From Candidatus Woesearchaeota archaeon (GTDB taxonomy: Archaea > Nanobdellota > Nanobdellia > Woesearchaeales > ARS49): 23,500 nt of DNA. Of the stretch, positions 7,069 through 11,651 are shown in pieces (the stretch's first letter is position 1; each line of letters begins with the position of its first letter). The notes beneath the pieces are model-generated. The model was not told where the DNA came from and did no database searches. It worked only from the letters and a program-made list of their open reading frames with translations. Where the stretch lies: positions 1-23,500 of the forward strand of contig JAHWHT010000006.1 in the NCBI GenBank assembly GCA_019323135.1, written 5' to 3'. The position numbers and the translations under genes are program-made.

Positions 7069-7608
7069 TTATTTTTTCTGAATTATTTTAGACTTAATAA
7101 CAATAGAATTTGGCATGTAAATCAAATCGCCTTTTTTTGTCTTGATTCTTGTATCTAACAGACTAAGCTGAATAACCTTGCCCTGCACTCCATTAATCTT
7201 AACATTCTTGCCTTCTTTAATCAAATCTTTTCTGTAGATATACCATCCTGCCATGAAGTTAGGTATAAAATCCCGCAGTCCTAAAAAGACAGAGACCGCC
7301 AAGACACAGATTGCTGCAATAGCTATAATGTATAAAACAAAAGTTGTTATTCCTAACTGGTTTAGTGCGAAAATAATTGTCATGAAGTAGATGAAGTATT
7401 CGGTGATGTGCGAGAGAGCCAGTTCAAAAGAAACTTTTGTGCCTGCTTTTTTCAGGAGATTATCTAACTCTGCTTCATGCAATACACGCTGAACCAACCG
7501 CCCTAGGAATTTAGCGATTATGAATCCTATTAACAAAATAATGATTGCTGTAATAATGTTATTTATGACCGGTCCAAAATAATTTACTGCATCATTGATA
7601 ATATCCAT
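7069..7608 (-). CDS. small MscS-family mechanosensitive channel
   Basis: A 179-aa membrane protein of the MscS family, which opens under membrane tension to release solutes. There are three hydrophobic helices at about 15-37, 64-88 and 90-112. The last is the pore-lining type, ending in VFLGLRDFIPNFMAGWYIYRK, the usual junction to the beta domain. The beta domain (about 125-179; IKEGKNVKINGVQGKVIQLSLLDTRIKTKKGDLIYMPNS) is intact, but the protein stops there: the C-terminal alpha/beta vestibule of E. coli MscS is absent, as in other minimal archaeal homologues. The start at 7608 is the first ATG. The stop abuts the UPF0147 stop. Confidence 0.85.
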   Translation of the reverse strand: MDIINDAVNYFGPVINNIITAIIILLIGFIIAKFLGRLVQRVLHEAELDNLLKKAGTKVSFELALSHITEYFIYFMTIIFALNQLGITTFVLYIIAIAAICVLAVSVFLGLRDFIPNFMAGWYIYRKDLIKEGKNVKINGVQGKVIQLSLLDTRIKTKKGDLIYMPNSIVIKSKIIQKK

Positions 7609-7673
7609 AACACTCTAAAAAAGGATAATGTTTTTAAACCTTTGCTATAAAGTAAGTGCATAGGTATTAACAA
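7609..7673. promoter_or_regulatory. divergent promoters of MscS and DRG GTPase genes
   Basis: Plus strand: GCTATAAAG around 7645-7653, about 25 nt before the ATG at 7674, fits a leaderless transcript. Minus strand: GGTTTAAAAAC read across about 7631-7641 serves the MscS gene. Confidence 0.5.
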
Positions 7674-8768
7674 ATGGCAGATCCAGCAGCAAGAATAAAG
7701 GAACTAGAAGCAGAGCTGAAAAAGACACAATACAATAAAGCTACTGAGCACCATTTTGGTGTTGTAAAGGCCCAGATTGCTAAATTAAGAGACAAGATAG
7801 AGCTACAGGCCTCTAAAAAAACCGCTGGACAGGGATTTGGGGTCAAGAAGTCTGGAGATGCGACTGTTGTTTTATTGGGCTTTCCTTCTGTTGGAAAAAG
7901 TACTTTACTTAATGCTATTACAAAAGCAGAATCAAAAATAGGGGCATATGAATTCACTACACTTGATGTAGTTCCAGGATTATTAGAGCATAATTTTGCA
8001 AAAATACAGATTCTTGACATTCCAGGAATTATCGCTGGCGCAGCTGCAGGAAAAGGAAGAGGAAGAGAGATACTCTCTATGGTTCGAAATGCTGATTTAT
8101 TATTGATATTAATTGATGCAAAACATCCAGAGCATTACCAGACAATACTAAAAGAAGTGCATGATGCAAATGTTCGTGTCAATCAGCAAAAACCAATTGT
8201 TAAGATAAAGAAGAAAGCAAAAGGCGGAATTAGCATTGGGAGCACTGTGAAGCTGAAGATTGCCAGGAAAACAATGCAGGACATACTAAAAGAATTAAAA
8301 TTTAACAACGCAGATGTTGTTATTCGAAGCAAGATAGATATTGATTCATTTATCGACGCGATTGAGGGGAACAGAACCTATACTTCTGCATTGACAGTAA
8401 TAACCAAAATAGATATGGTTAGTGAAGCAAAAAGAAAGAAACTGATTAAAGACATAAAACCAGATTTAGTGGTTAGTGCTGAGAAAGGCGAAGGCATATC
8501 TGAATTAAAAGATGCTATATTTAACAAGCTGAATTTAATGAGACTGTTTATGAAGGAAGTTGGGAAGAATCCAGATCTTGAAGAACCGATGATTGTCCGC
8601 AGAGGAATAACCATTGCAGGTGTTTGCAACAAAATACACAGAGATTTTGTTAAGAAATTCAAGTATGCCAAAATATGGGGCAAATCTGCAAAATTTCCAG
8701 GACAGATATTTCACAGATTAGAGAAGAAATTAGAAGATGGAGACATAATAGAGATACATATAACTTGA
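7674..8768 (+). CDS. DRG-family GTPase with TGS domain
   Basis: A 364-aa developmentally-regulated-GTP-binding (Obg/DRG) GTPase, thought to act on ribosomes or translation in archaea and eukaryotes. The N-terminal helical region (1-60) contains the basic segment used for ribosome contact. The GTP motifs are complete: G1 GFPSVGKST at 69-77, G3 DIPG at 115-118, G4 TKID at 244-247 and G5 SAEKGEG at 268-274. The DRG-specific insert lies between G3 and G4 (about 175-235; KKAKGGISIGSTVKLK). A TGS RNA-binding domain ends the protein (about 290-364). The length is standard. It is the last ordinary chromosomal gene before the accessory region. Confidence 0.92.
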   Translation: MADPAARIKELEAELKKTQYNKATEHHFGVVKAQIAKLRDKIELQASKKTAGQGFGVKKSGDATVVLLGFPSVGKSTLLNAITKAESKIGAYEFTTLDVVPGLLEHNFAKIQILDIPGIIAGAAAGKGRGREILSMVRNADLLLILIDAKHPEHYQTILKEVHDANVRVNQQKPIVKIKKKAKGGISIGSTVKLKIARKTMQDILKELKFNNADVVIRSKIDIDSFIDAIEGNRTYTSALTVITKIDMVSEAKRKKLIKDIKPDLVVSAEKGEGISELKDAIFNKLNLMRLFMKEVGKNPDLEEPMIVRRGITIAGVCNKIHRDFVKKFKYAKIWGKSAKFPGQIFHRLEKKLEDGDIIEIHIT

Positions 8769-8965
8769 TAGAACAGTATGCATAGCACGCTTTGTTTTGC
8801 TTCTGTTACAGATTTATTTTGAATCGATTTATGTGCTTGAGAACTTCGTTAGGTGCTATGCACACACATAACATAAAATTTTAAATATTAAGGCATATTA
8901 CTTATTTTTTTAGAACTAAAACAAACCCATACACAACAACGTGTGAACATAACAGGGGGAATATT
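8769..8965 (+). other. gene-free left border with 10-bp stem and TATA box
   Basis: TGCATAGCAC at 8779-8788 pairs exactly with GTGCTATGCA at 8853-8862, enclosing 64 nt. It could be a small structured RNA, the DRG transcript end or the left edge of the accessory region; no tRNA signature is present. ATTTTAAATATTA at about 8878-8890 is a TATA candidate, predicting a transcript start near 8910-8915 for the small-protein operon. Confidence 0.4.
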
Positions 8966-9019
8966 TTGCAAAAAAGATTTGACGACGTAGTCAGATTCTT
9001 GCTCGAAGAAAAGCACTAA
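8966..9019 (+). CDS. possible 17-aa leader peptide
   Basis: A TTG at 8966, preceded 6 nt upstream by CAGGGGGA (the same G-rich ribosome-binding type used by genes at 9580 and 9876), opens a 17-codon frame MQKRFDDVVRFLLEEKH ending in TAA. It would be the first ORF of the small-protein operon, 128 nt before the next start. Amphipathic helix-like. Evidence is limited to the SD and the frame; it may be a regulatory leader or chance. Confidence 0.3.
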   Translation: MQKRFDDVVRFLLEEKH

Positions 9020-9053
9020 AAGCTTTAGAGCACTGCAAAAGCATTAAATCAAA

Positions 9054-9147
9054 TGCGGAAAACCTATTACTTCTTTTTAGAGAGTAGTATACTCTTAAAC
9101 ATAGATTCAGGCAATTCTTCAGGGAAAAAGTCGGAAAGGAGAATAAT
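9054..9147 (+). repeat. conserved leader element, copy A
   Basis: This segment matches 10708-10802 without a gap at a constant offset of 1654 nt. Shared blocks are TGCGGAA-ACC, the 14-mer ACTTCTTTTTAGAG, CTCTTAA-CATAGATT, and GGAAAGGA as the Shine-Dalgarno. In this copy the middle folds as a 7-bp hairpin around AGAGAGTA/TACTCT. It lies directly before the first membrane-protein gene. Probably a 5' UTR regulatory RNA or promoter element; function not known. Confidence 0.7.
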
Positions 9148-9234
9148 ATGGCTGGACTCTTAATTGGATTTTGTGGACTAATTTGTATTATGGGGATAAC
9201 TTTTTTTGCGGGTATGTACGCATTTATGAGGTGA
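9148..9234 (+). CDS. 28-aa single-span membrane micropeptide
   Basis: The frame ATG...TGA gives 28 residues, nearly all hydrophobic (MAGLLIGFCGLICIMGITFF at the start, ending MYAFMR), i.e. one transmembrane helix and little else. It is preceded by an excellent ribosome-binding site, GGAAAGGAG, 6 nt before the ATG, which is much stronger than the leaderless chromosomal genes have. The last codons ATG AGG TGA provide the GAGGTGA Shine-Dalgarno for the next gene, so the two are coupled. I do not recognise it. Support is the SD, the composition and its position at the head of five similar genes. Confidence 0.65.
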   Translation: MAGLLIGFCGLICIMGITFFAGMYAFMR

Positions 9235-9239
9235 AACAA

Positions 9240-9569
9240 ATGGCAGAACTAACTCCTGAAAGAAAAATAATAATTGGCAGGAGAATCAGCATAGGAATGA
9301 TTATAGGAATAATCCTAATTTATGCTGCAACTATTCCATTTTTGATATTGACTTGGACAGCTGCTAAGAACGAGAACACAAGACACATCTACTGGATAGA
9401 CCAGGGCGAGACTAAGCACGCAGAAATCACAAAAGAACTCAGCACCCGTGGAAAAAATCTCTATGTAGAGACAATAGATGGTGAAGATATAATCATCAAT
9501 CAAAAAACAACCAGACATATCATCCTGAACTTTGAGGACAAAAGAGCAGAAGCACTTTTGAAAGAGTAA
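9240..9569 (+). CDS. 109-aa membrane-anchored protein
   Basis: The ATG at 9240 follows GAGGTGA by 5 nt; an in-frame upstream ATG at 9171 exists but lies inside the 28-aa gene and has no ribosome-binding site. The protein has a short charged N-terminus (MAELTPERK), one transmembrane helix at about 17-42 (MIIGIILIYAATIPFLILTW), and then a 65-residue soluble domain rich in beta-type stretches (NLYVETIDGEDIIIN, TTRHIILNFEDK). It is the largest member of the operon and the only one with a real extra-membrane domain, so it may be the hub. No family is recognised. The next gene starts 10 nt after the stop. Confidence 0.75.
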   Translation: MAELTPERKIIIGRRISIGMIIGIILIYAATIPFLILTWTAAKNENTRHIYWIDQGETKHAEITKELSTRGKNLYVETIDGEDIIINQKTTRHIILNFEDKRAEALLKE

Positions 9570-9579
9570 GGGGGATAAA

Positions 9580-9705
9580 ATGAAAGATCTGGAAAAAGTC
9601 GTGCCGCAGATAAAACGCGCGACAAAAATAGGGTTTATTACTGTTATCACAATTATTATTTTGGTGGCAGTGATTATAATCAATGTAATCTACCTGATCA
9701 AATAG
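9580..9705 (+). CDS. 41-aa single-span membrane protein
   Basis: ATG preceded by AAGGGGGATAAA, with the G-run 5-8 nt before the start. The 41 residues comprise a charged N-terminal segment (MKDLEKVVPQIKRATK) followed by one hydrophobic helix (about 18-39, Ile/Val-rich) and a terminal Lys. The positive charges before the helix predict an N-in orientation. Its final codons ATC AAA TAG run into AAAGGAGGTGA, the Shine-Dalgarno of the next gene. The same ATC AAA TAG GAAAGGAGG-like ending recurs after the 35-aa gene, hinting that these genes arose by duplication. Function unknown. Confidence 0.65.
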   Translation: MKDLEKVVPQIKRATKIGFITVITIIILVAVIIINVIYLIK

Positions 9706-9719
9706 AAAGGAGGTGAAAA

Positions 9720-9854
9720 TTGGGGACAAAACTGTATATTTTCTGCGTCAATAACGTGTATATTGCGCCGATAATTTTTCTGGTGCTCCTATTTTTCCTT
9801 GCGCTTGAATCAATGTTCAAGCCAAGCGAACAAAACGCAGGTGAACTGGAATAA
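9720..9854 (+). CDS. 44-aa single-span membrane protein, TTG start
   Basis: The start is a TTG at 9720 placed a few nucleotides after a near-perfect AAAGGAGGTGA; no ATG is available in this frame until residue 32, after the membrane helix. The protein is a short polar N-terminus (MGTKLYIFCVNNVY), one hydrophobic helix (about 15-31; IAPIIFLVLLFFLALES) and an acidic tail (SEQNAGELE). The opposite tail charge compared with its neighbours suggests a different topology or partner role. No family recognised. The gap to the next gene is 21 nt. Confidence 0.6.
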   Translation: MGTKLYIFCVNNVYIAPIIFLVLLFFLALESMFKPSEQNAGELE

Positions 9855-9875
9855 TTATTGCAAAAGGGGGTTGTG

Positions 9876-9983
9876 ATGAAAAACAACGGAAACAACCTCT
9901 ACCAAAAAATACTGAATATGTGGGGTGTAATACTCTTTTTGATTGCGGTAGGGGTATTTGTGCTAATCCAAACAATCAAATAG
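9876..9983 (+). CDS. 35-aa single-span membrane protein
   Basis: ATG at 9876 with AGGGGG 5 nt upstream; a GTG immediately before it (9873) is an alternative start. The peptide has an Asn-rich N-terminus (MKNNGNNLYQK) and one hydrophobic helix (about 14-31; MWGVILFLIAVGVFVLI), ending QTIK. It ends in ATC AAA TAG followed by AAAGGAGG, the same junction as the 41-aa gene. No function known. Confidence 0.6.
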   Translation: MKNNGNNLYQKILNMWGVILFLIAVGVFVLIQTIK

Positions 9984-9997
9984 AAAGGAGGCGACAT

Positions 9998-10150
9998 TTG
10001 TCGAGGGAGAGCAAAGCAATGCAACAACCTGAAACCAACCTGAATAATGCACTGAAACTCCCATTTGCAATAATGCTACTGATTCTGTTATTCGCTGCAT
10101 TCTGGGCGTATACAATCTGGATTGAAAAAGCGGACTTTGAGTATAACTAA
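9998..10150 (+). CDS. 50-aa single-span membrane protein, TTG start
   Basis: A TTG at 9998 lies 6 nt after GGAGG (in AAAGGAGGCGACAT), giving a 50-aa protein. An in-frame ATG at 10019 exists but lacks a ribosome-binding site at the right distance. The N-terminus is polar and basic (MSRESKAMQQPETNLNN), followed by one helix (about 22-42; aromatic-rich, FAAFWAYTIW) and an acidic tail EKADFEYN. After the stop comes another strong AAAGGAGG without a proper start codon. Confidence 0.65.
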   Translation: MSRESKAMQQPETNLNNALKLPFAIMLLILLFAAFWAYTIWIEKADFEYN

Positions 10151-10217
10151 GGAAAGGAGGGCGAACTCAAACAAATTAATGTGAACCATTTCGTTTTCTA
10201 GGCAATAAGGAGAAACC
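10151..10217 (+). promoter_or_regulatory. orphan Shine-Dalgarno, possible lost micro-gene
   Basis: AAGGAAAGGAGGGCGA at 10151-10166 has no ATG, GTG or TTG in the 5-10 nt window. Reading from the CTC that follows gives a short frame LKQINVNHFVF then TAG. Either a micro-gene has lost its start codon, or the site serves as a ribosome standby before the next gene at 10218. Confidence 0.3.
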
Positions 10218-10361
10218 ATGAAAAAAGGAACGTCCCTCAAGCGTGTTGCGAGAAAGCACAAGGAGAAACCCCTAAAAAAGCGACTTAGGAAGTACGCTAA
10301 TAAGGGTTTGAGTAATGGGCGCAGGGGTAAGCGCAACGGAAACCAGGGACGGTTGATCTAG
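10218..10361 (+). CDS. 47-aa highly basic protein
   Basis: ATG at 10218 with AAGGAG 5 nt upstream. The 47 residues include about 18 Lys/Arg and no acidic residue except one Glu (KRVARKHKEKPLKKRLRKY; later GRRGKRNGNQGRLI). It has no hydrophobic stretch and is the only non-membrane member of the operon; such composition usually means nucleic-acid binding. Codons such as CGT, GCG and CGC differ from chromosomal genes, which favour AGA. A terminator begins 14 nt after the stop. A second tiny basic protein lies inside the structured-RNA region (14701), so the two may bind the RNAs made from this locus; that is inference. Confidence 0.6.
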   Translation: MKKGTSLKRVARKHKEKPLKKRLRKYANKGLSNGRRGKRNGNQGRLI

Positions 10362-10374
10362 CAAGGGGAAATTT

Positions 10375-10407
10375 AAAGGAAGAATTCTAAATTCTTCCTT
10401 TTTTTTT
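10375..10407 (+). terminator. intrinsic-type terminator of the small-protein operon
   Basis: AAAGGAAGAATT (10375-10386) pairs exactly with AATTCTTCCTTT (10390-10401) around a 3-nt loop and runs into nine T (10399-10407). A textbook hairpin plus T-tract. Confidence 0.85.
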
Positions 10408-10410
10408 GTT

Positions 10411-10430
10411 AATTGTTTTCTATATAGAAA
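10411..10430. repeat. post-terminator palindromic repeat, copy 1
   Basis: AATTGTTTTCTATATAGAA (10411-10429) matches copies at 11118 and 16115 at 17 of 19 positions and contains the perfect palindrome TTTCTATATAGAAA (10417-10430). It begins 4 nt after a terminator T-tract. It could be a palindromic TATA element, a protein-binding site or a recombination site. Confidence 0.7.
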
Positions 10431-10707
10431 GTAATATTAGATGTTGTCAATAGCCAGTAGTTAAAAACCCTAAGCTTTAAAAACCCAGAACTGCTATTAA
10501 TTATTTCCAAAACAAAAAACAACAACCCAGAATGGGTTTTTGCATAGTTCAATCAATTCGCATTTGCGATCCTAAACAGAGGCAAAGAAAGATTCATTGT
10601 GCTTTGGATTCAATAAAGTGGAGACAGAAGACAAAAACAAACAATTCTTCAGTCTGCTAACCCACACAGAATCCTGAAAACGCAAAGCAGTTTTCGACGT
10701 GGAAAAT
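10431..10707 (+). other. gene-free long leader of the second unit
   Basis: No supported ORF. Short hairpins occur: AACCCA-gaa-TGGGTT (about 10523-10538), TCGC-attt-GCGA (about 10558-10569) and GAAAAC-gcaaagca-GTTTTC (10676-10695). The segment CCTGAAAACGC at 10673-10683 recurs at 13402-13412, just past the ATPase gene. Likely a structured 5' leader for the 82-aa gene. Confidence 0.45.
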
Positions 10708-10802
10708 TGCGGAATACCCCTAACTTCTTTTTAGAGTGAATGCTGCTCTTAATCATAGATTTTAACATATTCTCGTGGAAAATGTTGGAAAGGATAATTT
10801 AC
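10708..10802 (+). repeat. conserved leader element, copy B
   Basis: Gap-free homologue of 9054-9147. The 14-mer ACTTCTTTTTAGAG is at 10723-10736 and the GGAAAGGA ribosome-binding site is exactly 64 nt downstream, the same as in copy A. The central AGAG/CTCT pairing is kept although the loop sequence has changed, which favours an RNA structure. It leads directly into the 82-aa membrane-protein gene. Confidence 0.7.
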
Positions 10803-11051
10803 ATGAAACCAACTGATATTCAACCACCAGTAGAAACAATAATCCAAGAACCAAAAAACTCGTTATGCCTTATGATTTTTACAACAATGCTTTTCATATA
10901 TGTCATCCAAATATTTGGTTGGGTAATTGCAACAGGCATCAAACTCGCGATCTGGCAATTCAAGAAAGACTTTGAATTTCCAAAAGTAATGCACCAAATA
11001 GATTCTAGCATCACAGTTTTGCTTGATTACCTAAGCTACTACTTGGATTAA
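10803..11051 (+). CDS. 82-aa single-span membrane protein
   Basis: The ATG at 10803 follows GGAAAGGA by 8 nt, in the same arrangement as the first gene of the upstream operon; the longer in-frame start at 10740 would lie inside the conserved leader and lacks a ribosome-binding site. The protein has a proline-rich polar N-terminus (MKPTDIQPPVETIIQEPKNS), one hydrophobic segment (about 22-50; LMIFTTMLFIYVIQIFGWVI) and a C-terminal helical tail with aromatic residues (LLDYLSYYLD). It is alone in its transcription unit, closed by a terminator at 11082. Not recognised; probably belongs functionally with the six membrane micro-proteins because it shares their leader. Confidence 0.65.
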   Translation: MKPTDIQPPVETIIQEPKNSLCLMIFTTMLFIYVIQIFGWVIATGIKLAIWQFKKDFEFPKVMHQIDSSITVLLDYLSYYLD

Positions 11052-11063
11052 AAGATTGCAATT

Positions 11064-11077
11064 TGCTCTTAATCATA
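11064..11077 (+). repeat. fragment of the leader element before the terminator
   Basis: TGCTCTTAATCATA is identical to 10744-10757 of leader copy B and is again followed by GAAAGGAGG. This looks like a leader whose gene was deleted, leaving leader core plus terminator. Confidence 0.5.
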
Positions 11078-11081
11078 CATG

Positions 11082-11113
11082 AAAGGAGGAACTTTAAATT
11101 CCTCCTTTTTTTT
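11082..11113 (+). terminator. intrinsic-type terminator of the 82-aa gene
   Basis: AAAGGAGGAA (11082-11091) pairs exactly with TTCCTCCTTT (11099-11108) around a 7-nt loop, then eight T in all (11106-11113). The left arm is also a perfect Shine-Dalgarno and the right arm matches the 3' tail of 16S rRNA. Confidence 0.85.
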
Positions 11114-11117
11114 GGTG

Positions 11118-11137
11118 AATTATCTTCTATATAGAAG
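11118..11137. repeat. post-terminator palindromic repeat, copy 2
   Basis: AATTATCTTCTATATAGAA (11118-11136) is identical over 19 nt to 16115-16133, and CTTCTATATAGAAG (11124-11137) is a perfect palindrome. Together with the copy at 16115 it brackets the ATPase and structured-RNA module. Confidence 0.75.
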
Positions 11138-11215
11138 AATAATAAACTTTATATAGTTCAGGATAATACTAATTACTGGAAAAGGGGGAAAACCTGGGGA
11201 AAACCAGAGGAAGAC
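11138..11215 (+). promoter_or_regulatory. promoter and leader of the coiled-coil/ATPase operon
   Basis: AAACTTTATATAG at about 11145-11157 is a TATA box predicting a start near 11180. The leader contains CTGG-ggaaaa-CCAG (about 11194-11207) and GAGG (11207-11210), 5 nt before the GTG at 11216. Confidence 0.55.
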
Positions 11216-11650
11216 GTGTATAAGATGAAGAAGACAAAACCAAAATTCTCAATTGATAAGATAAAAGTACCATCACTAAGCAAGACCAAAGATGTTTCTG
11301 AAGTTCTGGATGCAATGCAGAAAGACAAAGTTGCCTTGACAAAAGAAGCAGTAATGGACATACAAGAACAGATTCAATTAAGGGAACAGCTTCATGAACA
11401 GGTGCTACAGGAAACAGAAGGCATAAAGATGCAGCTAAGCAATCTAATATTATCAACTTCTGATATGGAAGAGCAAGAAAAAGCAAGACTAAGACAGAAA
11501 CAAATCGAGCTTGACCAATTTAAAGTCAAAGAAAAGATAGACAAATGGAAAGACATTGCTATCCTGAAAAAAGAACTAAGAGACAGACTCAAGGAATTCA
11601 AGGAAACAGAGAGCAGAACACAGATGATGTCTGACCTTTTAGAGGAATAA
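11216..11650 (+). CDS. coiled-coil protein paired with the HerA-like ATPase
   Basis: A 144-aa soluble protein that is Lys/Glu/Gln-rich. Its first 25 residues are basic (KKTKPKFSIDKIKVPSLSK). Long heptad-like helices follow at about 45-75 (IQEQIQLREQLHEQVLQE) and 82-144, indicating a coiled coil or helical hairpin. The GTG at 11216 is preferred because GAGG lies 5 nt upstream; the ATG at 11225 is the alternative. The ATPase gene starts 1 nt after its stop, so the two are translated together and probably form a complex, in the way HerA-family ATPases often work with a helical partner. No family assignment is possible by eye. Confidence 0.7.
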   Translation: MYKMKKTKPKFSIDKIKVPSLSKTKDVSEVLDAMQKDKVALTKEAVMDIQEQIQLREQLHEQVLQETEGIKMQLSNLILSTSDMEEQEKARLRQKQIELDQFKVKEKIDKWKDIAILKKELRDRLKEFKETESRTQMMSDLLEE

Positions 11651-11651
11651 A

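Noticed and set aside
9315..9895. Minus-strand open frames opposite the small membrane genes
   Set aside because: They lack ribosome-binding sites and mirror the AT-rich hydrophobic codons of the plus-strand genes, which have strong SD sites.
11169..11486. Minus-strand open frames opposite the coiled-coil gene
   Set aside because: Leu/Ser-rich shadows of a Lys/Glu-rich coding sequence; no ribosome-binding site or promoter on that strand.
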